From a bacterium GBS-1 (lineage in GTDB: Bacteria; Synergistota; GBS-1), in assembly GCA_001443005.1 (NCBI GenBank), contig LEKQ01000007.1, positions 62,001-126,000 on the forward strand: a DNA stretch of 64,000 nucleotides, read 5' to 3'. How positions within the stretch are numbered: position 1 is the first letter of the stretch; every line of letters starts with the position of its first letter. Below the pieces are notes generated by a model that was given only the letters and a program-made list of their open reading frames with translations, was not told where the DNA came from and did not search any database. Positions 1 through 10,054 of the stretch are shown here, one piece after another. The translations under genes were made by a program, and so were the position numbers.

Positions 1-692
1 AAGACCACTTGCGGATTCAGTGCTTTTTGGGAGGCTTACAACTCAGTGAGGCTTGGAGGATTATAGACCGGTTCGATTCTATTTTAGAAAAGCATATAGA
101 CTACGCTTTTGATGAGGAGTTTGGTTATCTAACTGCTTGCCCCACGAACGTGGGTACTGGAATGCGGGCTTCGGTCATGCTTCACCTACCGGGACTCGTT
201 CTCAGTAAGAAGATAGGCAGGGTTATAGAGGAGGTTTCTAAGATAGGTCTTACGGTCAGGGGAATTTACGGGGAAGGAAGCGAGGCTATGGGAAATCTAT
301 TTCAGCTTTCAAACCAGATTACTTTAGGCCTCTCTGAGGAGGAAATCATAGATAAGCTTGAGAAGATAGCCCTAAGGGTTATAGAGGAAGAGGAGTTGAC
401 ACGTAAGCATCTTTTTAAGACTAAGGGGATTGAGCTTGAGGACTCATTGTGGAGAGCCTATGGGATCCTGAAAAATGCTCGTTTGATATCCTCGAAGGAG
501 GCAATGGAGCTTCTCTCCAAGGTCAGAATGGGTGTGGATATAGGGCTTTTACCCTCCATAGATAAATATAAGTTCAACGAGCTCCTTATAAAAATCAGAC
601 CTGCTCATCTTCAGCTTTCGGTGGGTAGGGAGCTTTCGCCAGAAGAGCGAGATAAGATAAGAGCGGATTTGATAAGGGAAAGCCTAAATTAA
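1..692 (+). CDS. mcsB: Protein arginine kinase McsB, C-terminal part (5' truncated by window edge)
   Basis: The reading frame is open from base 3 (GAC CAC TTG CGG...), giving DHLRIQC at the edge, so the TTG at base 9 is internal and the gene begins outside the window. The ATP:guanido phosphotransferase C-terminal domain is clear: TACPTNVGTGMRAS followed by GLTVRGIYGEGSEA and SNQITLG, all hallmarks of McsB rather than of metazoan guanidino kinases. In Gram-positive bacteria McsB phosphorylates arginines on proteins, which ClpC then recognises and degrades. The next gene, 14 bases downstream, is clpC, which fits that partnership. The McsA activator, if present, would lie upstream, out of view. 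Confidence 0.93.
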   Translation, partial: DHLRIQCFLGGLQLSEAWRIIDRFDSILEKHIDYAFDEEFGYLTACPTNVGTGMRASVMLHLPGLVLSKKIGRVIEEVSKIGLTVRGIYGEGSEAMGNLFQLSNQITLGLSEEEIIDKLEKIALRVIEEEELTRKHLFKTKGIELEDSLWRAYGILKNARLISSKEAMELLSKVRMGVDIGLLPSIDKYKFNELLIKIRPAHLQLSVGRELSPEERDKIRADLIRESLN

Positions 693-706
693 GGAGGTGA
701 AATAGG

Positions 707-3172
707 ATGTTTTATAATTACTTTACCGAAAGGGCTCGCAGAGTTATAAGTAGCGCTGCTCAAGAAGCAAAAAGTTTAAATCACGATTACATAGGGACTG
801 AGCACCTCTTGTTGGGTTTAACGCGGGAAAAGGATAGCGTAGCGGCTAAGGTTTTGGAGAGCTTGGGTATAAGCTTGGATAAGGTGCGACAGGAGATAGA
901 AAGGATAATAGGAAAGGGTAAGGAAGAAGTAAAAAGTGAGCAGCTTCCTCTTACTCCGAGGGCGAAGCGCGTTTTGGAGCTGGCTTGGGCCGAGGCTCAA
1001 GCCATGGGGCATAACTATGTGGGGACGGAACATTTGCTTCTCGCTTTGATAAGGGAAGGAGAGGGGGTAGCGGCTCAGATTCTCATAAATCTGGGAGCCG
1101 ATTTAGAGAGCGTTAGAGATAAGATAATGGAGATATTAGGGGAGGAAGGCGAAAGGGTTAACCCATCTTTCTTGAAGAAAGGGGGATTTAAGAAGAGGGA
1201 TAGAAGTGCGACCCCGACCTTAGACGAGTTTGGGGTGGATTTAACCAAGCTCGCTGCTGAGGGTAAGTTAGACCCTGTCATAGGTAGGGAGAAAGAGATA
1301 GAGAGGGTCATAGAGATATTAAGCAGAAGGACGAAAAATAACCCTGTTCTGATAGGTGATCCGGGCGTTGGTAAAACCGCTATAGTTGAGGGGTTAGCGC
1401 AGAAGATAGTGGCGGGAGAGGTCCCGGAGGTCTTGAAGAATAAGAGGATCGTTCAGCTTAACATGGCTAACATAGTTGCAGGAACCAAGTATAGGGGTGA
1501 GTTTGAGGAGAGGATGAGGAGGATATTGAAAGAGCTTGAGAACGCTAAAGATGTGATTCTCTTCATAGATGAGCTTCACACTATAGTTGGGGCTGGAGCT
1601 GCTGAAGGAGCAATAGATGCGGGTAACATATTAAAGCCCGCGCTGGCGAGGGGAGATATTCAGGTAATAGGTGCTACCACTCTGGATGAGTATAGAAAGC
1701 ATATAGAGAAGGATGCTGCTCTTGAGAGAAGGTTCCAGCCGGTCATGGTTTCTGAACCTTCTGAGGAGGAGACCAAGGCAATCCTTTATGGTTTGAGGGA
1801 TAGATACGAGGCTCATCATAGGGTTAAGATAAGCGATGAGGCGATAGATGCTGCTGCAAAGCTCTCCTCTCGGTATATAAAGGATAGGTTTCTCCCTGAT
1901 AAAGCTATAGATCTTATGGATGAAGCTTCTGCTAAGGTTAGATTGAGGTCTACCTTCGAACCCGAGGATGTTAAGAAGCTGGAGAAGGATCTTGAGGAGG
2001 TGGTCAAGGAAAAGGAGGAGGCTGTTAAAAAGCAAGAGTTTGAGAAGGCAGCTCATCTTCGGGACAGGGAGAAAGAGCTTCGCACTAGGTTAGAGGAAGA
2101 GCGTAAGAAATGGTCTGAGGTCAAGGGTAAGGAGGAGCCCATCGTTACTGCTGATGATATAGCTGAAGTGGTATCAAGGTGGACTGGGATACCCGTTACG
2201 AAGCTTAGAGAGGAGGAAATGGATAAGCTCTCGAGGATGGAAGAGCTGATCCATAAGAGGTTGATAAATCAGGAAGAGGCCGTTAAAGCTGTCTGTAGAG
2301 CTATAAGAAGGGCACGCGCAGGACTTAAGGATCCGAAGAGGCCTATTGGCTCTTTCCTCTTCTTGGGGCCAACGGGTGTAGGTAAGACCGAGCTCGCGAG
2401 AGCTTTAGCGGAGTTCCTTTTTGGGACGGAGGATGCTATGATAAGACTTGACATGTCTGAATATATGGAGAAGCACTCGGTTGCCAGGCTTATAGGAGCT
2501 CCGCCTGGTTACGTTGGTTATGAGGAGGGTGGACAGCTTACCGAGGCGGTTAGGAGAAAGCCCTACTCCGTTATCCTCCTTGATGAAATAGAGAAGGCTC
2601 ATCCCGATGTTTTCAACATCCTGCTTCAGGTCCTTGAAGATGGAAGGTTAACTGACGGTAAGGGAAGAACCGTTGACTTTAGAAACACGGTTGTGATTAT
2701 GACCTCTAACGTTGGGGCTGAGTATATAAGGAGTCAGAGCGCTTTGGGCTTTACCAAAGGTGAAGAGGAGAGCTTTGATAGGGTGAAGGATAAGATCATG
2801 GATGCTGTTAAAAGGACGTTCAGGCCAGAGTTTTTAAATAGGTTAGATGAGATAATAATCTTTAGAATGTTGAGCCAAGAGGAGATAAAGAGGATAGTTG
2901 ACTTGATGATTGCCAAGGTGAACGAGCGTCTGAGGGAGCAAAAGATGGAGATAGAGATTACTGATAGGGCCAAGGAGTTCTTGGCTAAGGTGGGGTATGA
3001 CCCGATATATGGAGCGAGACCCTTAAGAAGGGCTATACAGAGGCATATAGAGGATCTAATATCCGAGGCTATCCTTAAGGGTGAGTTTAAAGAGGGAGAT
3101 AAGATATTGGTTGATACCGATGAGGGAGGCAATGAGATCAGGATGGTAAAGAAAGAGGGTGTTTCAGCATGA
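707..3172 (+). CDS. clpC: ClpC-type AAA+ unfoldase
   Basis: This 821-residue HSP100 protein unfolds substrates for a ClpP peptidase. In order it has two Clp_N repeats (residues 1-145), AAA1 with Walker A GDPGVGKT at 217-224 and FIDELHT Walker B, a coiled middle region with a UVR-like motif (about 430-470) typical of ClpC adaptor binding, AAA2 with Walker A GPTGVGKT, and a C-terminal D2 small domain. Length is normal for ClpC. The ATG follows a strong AAGGAGGTG Shine-Dalgarno (SD) at about 691. The gene sits directly behind mcsB, and its stop overlaps the next start (ATGA at 3169), so translation is probably coupled. No ctsR is visible in the window. Confidence 0.97.
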   Translation: MFYNYFTERARRVISSAAQEAKSLNHDYIGTEHLLLGLTREKDSVAAKVLESLGISLDKVRQEIERIIGKGKEEVKSEQLPLTPRAKRVLELAWAEAQAMGHNYVGTEHLLLALIREGEGVAAQILINLGADLESVRDKIMEILGEEGERVNPSFLKKGGFKKRDRSATPTLDEFGVDLTKLAAEGKLDPVIGREKEIERVIEILSRRTKNNPVLIGDPGVGKTAIVEGLAQKIVAGEVPEVLKNKRIVQLNMANIVAGTKYRGEFEERMRRILKELENAKDVILFIDELHTIVGAGAAEGAIDAGNILKPALARGDIQVIGATTLDEYRKHIEKDAALERRFQPVMVSEPSEEETKAILYGLRDRYEAHHRVKISDEAIDAAAKLSSRYIKDRFLPDKAIDLMDEASAKVRLRSTFEPEDVKKLEKDLEEVVKEKEEAVKKQEFEKAAHLRDREKELRTRLEEERKKWSEVKGKEEPIVTADDIAEVVSRWTGIPVTKLREEEMDKLSRMEELIHKRLINQEEAVKAVCRAIRRARAGLKDPKRPIGSFLFLGPTGVGKTELARALAEFLFGTEDAMIRLDMSEYMEKHSVARLIGAPPGYVGYEEGGQLTEAVRRKPYSVILLDEIEKAHPDVFNILLQVLEDGRLTDGKGRTVDFRNTVVIMTSNVGAEYIRSQSALGFTKGEEESFDRVKDKIMDAVKRTFRPEFLNRLDEIIIFRMLSQEEIKRIVDLMIAKVNERLREQKMEIEITDRAKEFLAKVGYDPIYGARPLRRAIQRHIEDLISEAILKGEFKEGDKILVDTDEGGNEIRMVKKEGVSA

Positions 3173-4041
3173 CGGGCAGTTACGCTGGCTGGTATTTCTT
3201 GAATAACCTGTTTTGGTTCATCCTACTTTTTCTCGCCTTGAGTCCAATGATCACACAATGGAACCTGGAGAGGATGAGGATGAGATTAATACAATCTTTG
3301 GAGAGAAGGAGAGGTAGCAGAGTTATCACTCTCATTCATAGGCAAGAGAGTTTCTCCCTCTTTGGTTTAGCCTTTTCAAGGTTCATAAACATTGAGGACT
3401 CTGAGCAGATATTAAGAGCCATAAGGATGACACCACCGGATATGCCCATAGATCTCATAATTCACACACCTGGAGGACTCGTCTTGGCTGCTGAGCAGAT
3501 AGCCTGTGCGTTGAAGAAGCACAAGGCCAAGGTAACGGTTTTTGTTCCCCACTACGCCATGTCCGGTGGAACGCTAATAGCCCTTGCAGCAGATGAGATT
3601 ATAATGGACGAGAATGCGGTCATGGGGCCTGTAGACCCTCAGCTTGGTCAGTATCCTGCGGCCTCCATACTTAAGGTCCTTGAGAAGAAGGATGTGAATG
3701 AGGTAGATGATCAAACTCTCATACTTGCAGACATAGCTAAAAAGGCTATAGATCAAGTTTATAATTTCGTCTATTGCTTGCTTAAGGATAAGATGGGCGA
3801 GGAAAAGGCTCGTGAGATAGCTCGCACGCTTACGGAGGGTAGATGGACCCATGATTATCCTCTGACCTATGAGGAACTGAAAGAGATGGGTCTACCTGTG
3901 TCTACTCATATACCCGATGAGATTTTTGAGCTGATGGACCTTTATCCTCAGACATCTCAGAGAAGGCCTTCGGTTCAATATATACCGCTTCCCTATCATA
4001 AAGAGGCTAACGGAGGAAAGGGAAGTAATGCCCAAATATAA
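3169..4041 (+). CDS. Membrane-anchored SDH-type (SppA/ClpP-fold) serine protease
   Basis: The 290-residue protein starts with a hydrophobic anchor (residues 8-28) and continues as a ClpP-fold protease of the SDH_sah family (formerly DUF114). The oxyanion region is [14 protein letters not shown], and the likely nucleophile Ser lies in [15 protein letters not shown], followed by [12 protein letters not shown], which is characteristic of this family. The role is inferred to be membrane-protein quality control; the substrate is unknown. It overlaps clpC by 4 bases (ATGA) and its 3' end overlaps radA by 14 bases, so it belongs to the same operon. The association with ClpC suggests a proteostasis block, but a direct partnership is inference. 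Confidence 0.85.
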   Translation: MTGSYAGWYFLNNLFWFILLFLALSPMITQWNLERMRMRLIQSLERRRGSRVITLIHRQESFSLFGLAFSRFINIEDSEQILRAIRMTPPDMPIDLIIHTPGGLVLAAEQIACALKKHKAKVTVFVPHYAMSGGTLIALAADEIIMDENAVMGPVDPQLGQYPAASILKVLEKKDVNEVDDQTLILADIAKKAIDQVYNFVYCLLKDKMGEEKAREIARTLTEGRWTHDYPLTYEELKEMGLPVSTHIPDEIFELMDLYPQTSQRRPSVQYIPLPYHKEANGGKGSNAQI

Positions 4042-5383
4042 GGTCAAATACATTTGCCAAAACTGTGGTTATGAGAGCCTAAAGTGGTTTGGTAGCTGTC
4101 CCCAGTGCGGTGTCTGGGGGAGCTTCGTTGAAAAGGCTCCCCCTTTAATTTTAGATCATACTGTTGCCGAAGGCTCTATATCCACCCTTTCCGAGGCTTT
4201 AGCTGGCGAAGAGGAGTCCAGGATCCTCGTTGGTATAGAGGAGTTCGATAGGGTTCTTGGGGGTGGATTGGTCAAGGGGTCCGTTTGTCTTTTAGGAGGA
4301 GAGCCTGGGATAGGCAAGTCCACCCTTCTTTTACAGGTAGCTGGTAGCTTATCAAGTAGGGGTAATAAGATACTTTACGTTTCGGCTGAGGAGTCCGTTA
4401 GGCAGGTGGCTTCAAGGGCGCGAAGATTGGGGATATTTTCTGATTCTGATAATATATATATGGTTTCTGAAAGCGATTTAGATCGCGTTTTAGAGATGGC
4501 TAGAGCTCTCCCCATAGATCTTATCGTAATCGATTCCATTCAAACGGTGAAGGTTTCCTCTATAGAAACTATACCTGGTTCTTTACCGCAGGTTAGGGAG
4601 TGTGCTCAAAGGGTGTTTTCCTTCGCTAAGGATAGGGAGATCCCAGCATTCATGGTTGGTCACGTTACCAAGGAGGGCGCTATAGCTGGGCCTAAGCTCT
4701 TGGAGCACCTTGTGGATGTTGTGTTGTACTTTGAGGGTGATAAGAGGACACAATATAGGGCTTTAAGGGCCGTTAAGAATAGATACGGTTCTACCCTTGA
4801 AGTTGGTATATTTGAGATGACATCCAAAGGTTTGGAGGAGGTTAAGGATCCTTCAGCTATCTTTTTGAGCGGATTGGATGGGGTGCCTGGGGCGGCTGTT
4901 GGAGTCGTTATGGAGGGAGAAAGGCCTTTAGTGGTGGAAGTTCAAGCTTTAGTTGCTCCGACCTTTTTCCCCTATCCTAAGAGGGTTGCACAGGGCTTTG
5001 ACTTCAATAGGCTTCAGCTTTTGATCGCTGTCCTTGAGAAAAGGGTGGGCATTCCTCTTGGCAAATATGATGTTTATCTTAACATCGTCGGTGGTCTAAA
5101 GTCGAGCGATCCAGCTCTTGATGTTCCGGTGTGTTGTGCTATATTTTCATCATATAGGGAGCTTTCAATAAAGGGGGATGGGGTATTCATCGGGGAAATC
5201 GGTCTTCTTGGGGAGGTTCGTCCTGTATCCTTCGTTTCTAGACGTCTAAGCGAAGCTCGTCGATTAGGGTTTAGGGTCGCCTATATCCCAAAGGTTGGAG
5301 AGGAGCTTAAAATAGGTGAAATGGAACTAAAAAGCTTCGTTTTTCTCAAGGAAATGTTTGAAAGCATGGAGGAGGGGAGATAA
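4028..5383 (+). CDS. radA: DNA repair protein RadA (Sms)
   Basis: This 451-residue RecA-like ATPase helps process recombination intermediates by branch migration. An N-terminal C4 zinc finger uses Cys10, Cys13, Cys24 and Cys27. Walker A is GEPGIGKST at 91-99, the RadA-specific KNRYG motif is at 250-254, and the C-terminal third is a Lon-protease-like domain whose typical IVGGLKSSDPA segment is visible. Length and domain order are normal. The ATG lies inside the 3' end of the preceding protease gene with GGAGGAAAGGGA as SD. The linkage clpC-...-radA also occurs in Bacillota (mcsB-clpC-radA), which supports vertical inheritance of the block. Confidence 0.97.
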   Translation: MPKYKVKYICQNCGYESLKWFGSCPQCGVWGSFVEKAPPLILDHTVAEGSISTLSEALAGEEESRILVGIEEFDRVLGGGLVKGSVCLLGGEPGIGKSTLLLQVAGSLSSRGNKILYVSAEESVRQVASRARRLGIFSDSDNIYMVSESDLDRVLEMARALPIDLIVIDSIQTVKVSSIETIPGSLPQVRECAQRVFSFAKDREIPAFMVGHVTKEGAIAGPKLLEHLVDVVLYFEGDKRTQYRALRAVKNRYGSTLEVGIFEMTSKGLEEVKDPSAIFLSGLDGVPGAAVGVVMEGERPLVVEVQALVAPTFFPYPKRVAQGFDFNRLQLLIAVLEKRVGIPLGKYDVYLNIVGGLKSSDPALDVPVCCAIFSSYRELSIKGDGVFIGEIGLLGEVRPVSFVSRRLSEARRLGFRVAYIPKVGEELKIGEMELKSFVFLKEMFESMEEGR

Positions 5384-5386
5384 AGG

Positions 5387-6718
5387 TTGAAGAAATTTGC
5401 GATGTTTCTTTTTTTTCTCTCCCTATTGTTGAGCTCTTTAACCTCATCTAGAGCTTACGGGGATTCCCTGACGATTTACAAGGCCGATATAAAGGGTGTC
5501 ATAAATCCAGTTACCTTAAAGTATATTTCAAGCGTGTTTGAAAGGGCGAAGTGGCCAGACTCGATAGTATTAATCACCATAGACACTCCTGGTGGGTTAG
5601 TTAGTTCCATGCGCTCTATTGTCCAGGATATACTTAACTCTTCTACTCCCGTGATAGCCTACGTTTATCCAAGGGGCGCTCGGGCTGCCTCTGCAGGGAC
5701 CTTTATACTTCTTTCAGCTCACATAGCTGCAATGGCTCCGGGAACGACGGTTGGGGCGGCTCATCCCGTCACTATAGGGGGAGGCGGTGGAGGGGAAAAG
5801 GAAGATAAGGTTATGGAAGGGAAGGTGGTCAATGACCTCGTCGCTCTGATAAAAGCTATAGCTAAGGAGCGGGGCAGAAACGAGAGATGGGCTGAGATGG
5901 CAATAAGAACTAGCGCTACACTTACGGCTGATGAGGCCCTCAAGGAGGGGGTGATAGACGTAGTCTCTTCAGACATCGAATCTTTAATTAAAGATGTCAA
6001 CGGTAGGAGCGTAAAACTCTCATCTGGGGAGGTAGTAAAACTTAGATTTGATAACTACAAGTTGGTTGAGGTTGAGATGCCTTGGTACCATAAGATTCTT
6101 CACCTGATAGGCGATCCTAATATAGCCTATATTCTTCTTTTTATAGGGTTTTACGCTTTGATATTCGAGGTAACTCATCCAGGGGCTATAATACCTGGCG
6201 TTATAGGGGTACTCTGCCTTATATTATTCTTTTTTTCCTTTCAAATATTACCCTTCAGTGTGGCCGGTTTGGTTTTAGTTTTTCTTGGAATCCTGTTTCT
6301 CGTTTTGGAGCTTTTTACAACTTCTTATGGCGTTTTAACAGTAGGTGGTGCTATATCTCTCCTATTAGGATCATTCATGCTTATGAGGCCGGGGGAGGAA
6401 ACCCCCTACCTTAAGATCTCAACCGGGTTAATAATAGGCATCGTCGCTGCTACGGTTGCCTTTTTCGGTTTTGCCTTGAGTTTGGCTCTTTATGCCCAAA
6501 GGAGAAAGCCTGTCTCTGGTAAGGAGGGAATGATAGGAGAAAAAGGCATAGCTAAGACTAGGATCTCTCCAACGGGAACCGTGATGGTTCACGGTGAGCT
6601 ATGGAAAGCTGTCTCATTAAGTGGTGACATAGAAGAGGGAGAAATGATTGAAGTTGTTGAGGTTGACGGTTTGACCCTGAAAGTTAAAAAAGCTGAGCAA
6701 AGGGGGGGAAAGGAATGA
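5387..6718 (+). CDS. nfeD: NfeD-family membrane-bound ClpP-class protease
   Basis: The 443-residue protein begins at TTG (SD GGAGGGGAG) with a signal peptide (residues 1-24). A ClpP-class serine protease domain follows: DTPGGLV, then [13 protein letters not shown] carrying the likely Ser nucleophile, and [10 protein letters not shown] with GVIDVV. A Gly-rich stretch (about 126-132) lies inside this domain. About four to five membrane helices come next (residues 245-375), then a C-terminal soluble OB-fold NfeD domain. Long NfeDs pair with stomatin-like proteins, in some organisms cleaving the stomatin C-terminus. The very next gene, overlapping by ATGA, is such a slipin, so the pair is almost certainly functional. 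Confidence 0.93.
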   Translation: MKKFAMFLFFLSLLLSSLTSSRAYGDSLTIYKADIKGVINPVTLKYISSVFERAKWPDSIVLITIDTPGGLVSSMRSIVQDILNSSTPVIAYVYPRGARAASAGTFILLSAHIAAMAPGTTVGAAHPVTIGGGGGGEKEDKVMEGKVVNDLVALIKAIAKERGRNERWAEMAIRTSATLTADEALKEGVIDVVSSDIESLIKDVNGRSVKLSSGEVVKLRFDNYKLVEVEMPWYHKILHLIGDPNIAYILLFIGFYALIFEVTHPGAIIPGVIGVLCLILFFFSFQILPFSVAGLVLVFLGILFLVLELFTTSYGVLTVGGAISLLLGSFMLMRPGEETPYLKISTGLIIGIVAATVAFFGFALSLALYAQRRKPVSGKEGMIGEKGIAKTRISPTGTVMVHGELWKAVSLSGDIEEGEMIEVVEVDGLTLKVKKAEQRGGKE

Positions 6719-7470
6719 TTTACGATTTGGGTACTGTAATAGGCATACTGCTAGTTGTTGCTATAATACTTTCCTCTGCAATTAAGGTCGTTAGGGAGTA
6801 TGAGAGAGGCGTAGTCTTTAGACTGGGAAGGCTTATTGGAGTTAAAGGACCGGGATTAATCATTCTCATTCCCATAGTTGATAGAATGGTTAAGGTTAGT
6901 TTAAGGGTTATTACGCTTGATGTTCCTGTTCAGGAGGTTATAACCAGGGATAATGTTCCTATAAAAATAAACGCTGTCGTTTACTTTAGGGTGATCGATC
7001 CTATAAAGGCAGTAGTTGAGGTTGAAGATTACATAATGGCCACTTCTCAAATATCCCAAACGACGCTGAGGAGCGTGTCAGGGCAGGTTGAGCTCGATGA
7101 GCTTTTGGCCCATAGAGAGCGCATTAACCAGCGCCTTCAGAGTATAATAGACGAGCAGACTGATCCCTGGGGTATAAAGGTCAGTATAGTTGAGATAAAA
7201 GATCTTGAGCTTCCTGAGGGTATGAAGAGAGCCATGGCTCGTCAGGCTGAGGCTGAGAGGGAAAGGAGAGCGAAGATAATCAACGCTGAAGGTGAGTATC
7301 AGGCTGCTGAGAAGCTTGCTGAGGCTGCACGCATATTAGACCAATATCCTAAGGCGCTTCAGCTCAGGTTCCTTCAGACTATGAGGGAGGTTGCGAGCGA
7401 GCGTAATTCTATGGTAGTCTTTCCATTTCCAATAGAGTTCTTAGAAGCCTTTTCTAAAAGGAGGGAATAA
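6715..7470 (+). CDS. Slipin / stomatin-like SPFH protein
   Basis: The 251-residue protein has one N-terminal membrane helix (residues 7-23) and an SPFH domain: [23 protein letters not shown] and [16 protein letters not shown] helical [17 protein letters not shown] segment drives oligomerisation in this family. These proteins form large rings that organise membrane microdomains and partner with NfeD-type proteases. It overlaps nfeD (ATGA) and lies 3 bases before a small redoxin gene. Function beyond the NfeD partnership cannot be read from the sequence. Confidence 0.93.
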   Translation: MIYDLGTVIGILLVVAIILSSAIKVVREYERGVVFRLGRLIGVKGPGLIILIPIVDRMVKVSLRVITLDVPVQEVITRDNVPIKINAVVYFRVIDPIKAVVEVEDYIMATSQISQTTLRSVSGQVELDELLAHRERINQRLQSIIDEQTDPWGIKVSIVEIKDLELPEGMKRAMARQAEAERERRAKIINAEGEYQAAEKLAEAARILDQYPKALQLRFLQTMREVASERNSMVVFPFPIEFLEAFSKRRE

Positions 7471-7473
7471 AAA

Positions 7474-7734
7474 ATGAAGGTTAAGGTTTATTCAACACCA
7501 ACGTGTCCCTATTGCCACATGGCTAAGAAGTATCTCTCTCAGAAGGGTGTGGAGTATGAGGATGTGGATGTGAGTAGGGATAGGGAGGCTGCTATGTATA
7601 TGATCATGAAGACGGGGCAGATGGGAGTCCCAGTTATAGAGATATGTGATAAATTCATCGTTGGTTACGATCCTCAAGCTATAGACGAGGCTTTAGAGGA
7701 GTGTGCTTCTCAAAGTGAGGGAGAAGCTTCTTAG
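7474..7734 (+). CDS. Glutaredoxin-like small redox protein
   Basis: The 86-residue protein has a thioredoxin fold of the glutaredoxin/NrdH type. The redox motif Cys11-Pro-Tyr-Cys14 follows KVYSTPT, with the cis-Pro segment GVPVIEI and the helix start YDPQAIDEAL. An additional CDKF cysteine and a Cys near the C-terminus are present. It resembles the standalone Uxx-star/YruB-type redoxins of anaerobes that work with thioredoxin reductase rather than glutathione. The start ATG follows AGGAGGG of the slipin 3' end. The 3' end overlaps the following HD-domain gene, consistent with the same operon. Confidence 0.88.
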   Translation: MKVKVYSTPTCPYCHMAKKYLSQKGVEYEDVDVSRDREAAMYMIMKTGQMGVPVIEICDKFIVGYDPQAIDEALEECASQSEGEAS

Positions 7735-8311
7735 GCTAGTTCCAGAGCTCGAGTGGATTAAGGATAATGGGCTAAGGGAGAAGGTAATATCTACATGGGT
7801 TGAGGCCTTAAGGAGGGGTGGATGGGAGCCCGAAGACATGCTAAATCTCCCATTTACGCTTCTTCTGGGAGATAGCCCTTCGAGCTTTTTGGAGCATATC
7901 AGAGCTGTAGTTCGTATGACAAAGCACGCTATAGATGTGATAAGGGAGATCTATAGGGATAGGGTCGAACTCAATGAGGATTATCTTATGGCAGGCGCTC
8001 TTCTTCATGATGTGGGTAAGCTTATGGAGTATGAGCTTAAGGATGGAAGATACGTTCAAACCAAGATAGGAGGGACGCTAAGGCACCCCTTCATTGGGGC
8101 TGCCTTAGCTTATTTAAATGGTCTACCCTCTGAGATAGTTCACATAATTGCCTTTCATTCCCATGAAGGGGATCATATTAATAGATCTTTAGAAGCGATG
8201 ATAGTTAATAAAGTTGATCTTCTGAACTTTGAATTATTCAAGGCTAAGGGAGAGGTGACCTCCGCTGGGCAAAACCGTAGTGGAAAAGATAGCGTCAAGC
8301 AAGCTTGGTAG
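7703..8311 (+). CDS. HD-domain metal-dependent phosphohydrolase
   Basis: The protein has about 200 residues with HD-superfamily metal ligands: an upstream His in TKHAIDVI, then LLHDVGKL, HPFIGAALA and the HIIAFHSHEGD histidines. The substrate is unknown; nucleotide or phosphoester hydrolysis is the family norm. The start could be GTG 7703 or GTG 7715. Both overlap the redoxin gene, and 7715 lies at a poorer spacing from GAGGAG (7695). The last 47 bases overlap the leuC-like gene if that gene starts at CTG 8265. The C-terminal tail beyond about residue 185 is not conserved-looking. Confidence 0.8.
   Translation: MLLKVREKLLRLVPELEWIKDNGLREKVISTWVEALRRGGWEPEDMLNLPFTLLLGDSPSSFLEHIRAVVRMTKHAIDVIREIYRDRVELNEDYLMAGALLHDVGKLMEYELKDGRYVQTKIGGTLRHPFIGAALAYLNGLPSEIVHIIAFHSHEGDHINRSLEAMIVNKVDLLNFELFKAKGEVTSAGQNRSGKDSVKQAW
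8253..8267 (+). promoter_or_regulatory. SD and CTG start of leuC1
   Basis: AGGTGA (8253-8258) sits 6 bases before CTG 8265. Translation from CTG gives LGKTVVEKIA, matching MGMTFAEKIL at the start of the paralogue at 10055, and makes the two proteins 421 and 420 residues long. A TGA at 8256-8258 closes the frame just upstream. The only standard alternative is GTG 8280, which has no SD and removes the conserved start. Confidence 0.7.
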
Positions 8312-9530
8312 GGAGGTTAAAGCTGGGGAAAGGGTCTGGTTGCCCCTTGATCTCGTAGTAATAAGGGATTTCGCTGGGCCTAACGCTATACTTCAATTTG
8401 AGGAGATAACAAAGGGTAGAGGAAAGGTATTTGACCCTGAGAGGATAGCCATAACCTTTGATTATCAGGTCCCTGCTAAGGATGAGAAGGTTGCGAATAA
8501 TCAGAAGATATGTAGGGAGTTCGCTGAGCGCCAAGGTATAAAGCACTTCTTTGATGTTAACGCTGGTATAGGTCAGCATGTTCTCCTCGAAAGAGGCTTA
8601 GTTACACCAGGAAGCGTGATAATAGGAACTGATAGTCATATGAACTTATTAGGAGCCGTTGAGTCGTTTTCCGTGGGGGTGGGAAACACGGATGTCGTTG
8701 CGGGCTTCATTCTCGGCAAGCTTTGGTTTAGGATTCCTCAAAGCGTAAAGATGGTGTTTAACGGCAGGCTCAGCTATCCAGTTACCTCTAAAGATTTGGC
8801 TCTCTTCTTTGTAAGCGAGATGGGAGGGGATGGTGCTAACTACCTCTCCGTTGAGTTTTACGGTGAAGTTATAGATAGCTTTTCACTCGCTGATAGGATA
8901 ACCTTATCGAGCATGGTTACGGAAACGAGCGGTAAGATCGGGTTTATGGTTCCTAATGATGAGGTTAAGGCTTTCCTTGAGGAGAGGGTAGGAAAGAGCG
9001 TTGAGATTATAGAAGCTGATCCTGATGCAGAATATCTTGAGATAAGGGAGTATGATGTAAGCGGCCTTGAGCCGCTTATATCATGTCCTCACGTTCCGGA
9101 GAACGTTAAAAAGGTTAGGGATTTGAGAGGGGTTAAGGTGGATGAAGTGTTTATAGGATCTTGCACTAACGGCAGGTATGAGGACTTTAAAGTGGCTTAC
9201 GACTATCTTTTGAGGGTGGGTAAGGGGTTCAATCCTCGTGTGCGAGTTATATTCACCCCATCGACGAAGGAGGTTGCCTTAAGACTTCTTAGGGAGGGTA
9301 TAGCTAGCGCTTTCGTTGAAGCAGGAGGGGTTTTCACCAATCCGGGATGCAGCTTGTGTACCATCGGTCACCACGGGATATTGGCCTCTGGAGAGGTTCT
9401 CTTAAGCACCTCCAACAGGAACTTTCAAGGGAAGCTTGGGAGGGGTTCCTATGTCTACCTTTCTAGCCCATTGACCGCTATCGCTTCTGCAATTACCGGA
9501 GAGATCACAGATCCGAGGGATCTGCTTTAG
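8265..9530 (+). CDS. LeuC-like aconitase-family large subunit, divergent paralogue 1
   Basis: The 421-residue protein (from CTG) has the fold of the large subunit of 3-isopropylmalate dehydratase or homoaconitase. The three [4Fe-4S] cysteines are present in GSCTNGR and NPGCSLCT, and IIGTDSH is recognisable. Several active-site positions differ from canonical enzymes and from the paralogue at 10055. Arg34 replaces His of the xHDG/N motif (IRDFAG), Tyr67 replaces His of DHxxP (FDYQVP), and GQH (103-105) replaces CHQ. It is paired with its own small subunit 13 bases downstream. The substrate is therefore unlikely to be assigned safely as isopropylmalate. No leuA or leuB is nearby. Confidence 0.85.
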   Translation: MGKTVVEKIASSKLGREVKAGERVWLPLDLVVIRDFAGPNAILQFEEITKGRGKVFDPERIAITFDYQVPAKDEKVANNQKICREFAERQGIKHFFDVNAGIGQHVLLERGLVTPGSVIIGTDSHMNLLGAVESFSVGVGNTDVVAGFILGKLWFRIPQSVKMVFNGRLSYPVTSKDLALFFVSEMGGDGANYLSVEFYGEVIDSFSLADRITLSSMVTETSGKIGFMVPNDEVKAFLEERVGKSVEIIEADPDAEYLEIREYDVSGLEPLISCPHVPENVKKVRDLRGVKVDEVFIGSCTNGRYEDFKVAYDYLLRVGKGFNPRVRVIFTPSTKEVALRLLREGIASAFVEAGGVFTNPGCSLCTIGHHGILASGEVLLSTSNRNFQGKLGRGSYVYLSSPLTAIASAITGEITDPRDLL

Positions 9531-9543
9531 GGAGGGAGCATTG

Positions 9544-10047
9544 ATGGCCCTTTTAAGAGGCAAAGCTTGGGTTTTTGGTGATAACATAGACACAGATCTC
9601 ATCTATCATGGTAAATATCTCCCCTTGACCGATCCTAGAGAGATGGCGAAGCATGCCATGGAGTACGTTCCTGGAATGGAAGACTTCTCTAAGAGAGTTA
9701 GCCCTGGGGATTTCGTCGTTGCTGGCAGGAACTTTGGTTCTGGTAGCTCGAGAGAACATGCCGTTTTATGTCTTAAGTATCTGGGTGTAGCCGGCGTTAT
9801 AGCTGAGAGTATTTCAAGGATATATTACAGAAATGCCATAAATAACGGCTTTCTTGTCTTGGAGTGCCCTAACATATCTAAGAAGGTTAAGACGGGGGAT
9901 GAGCTCGAGGTTGATCCAGAAAGTGGCCTCATTAGAAATCTAAGTAGTGGGGAGGAACTTTTTGCTCATCCCTTGTCTGGGCTTGAGCGGGAGATAATGG
10001 AAAAGGGTGGGCTTATAGAGCATATAAGATCTTTGATGGAAGGGTGA
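9544..10047 (+). CDS. LeuD-like aconitase-family small subunit, paralogue 1
   Basis: The 167-residue swivel-domain subunit contains WVFGDNIDTD, AGRNFGSGSSREHA and YRNAINNGF, all standard LeuD landmarks. The loop that sets substrate specificity in archaeal isopropylmalate and homoaconitate enzymes reads YLPL here (after YHGK), rather than the YLVY or YLRT known from Methanocaldococcus. GGAGGG at 9531-9536 favours ATG 9544 over TTG 9541. It should assemble with the divergent large subunit just upstream. The next large subunit starts 7 bases later. Confidence 0.88.
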   Translation: MALLRGKAWVFGDNIDTDLIYHGKYLPLTDPREMAKHAMEYVPGMEDFSKRVSPGDFVVAGRNFGSGSSREHAVLCLKYLGVAGVIAESISRIYYRNAINNGFLVLECPNISKKVKTGDELEVDPESGLIRNLSSGEELFAHPLSGLEREIMEKGGLIEHIRSLMEG

Positions 10048-10054
10048 AGACCTT

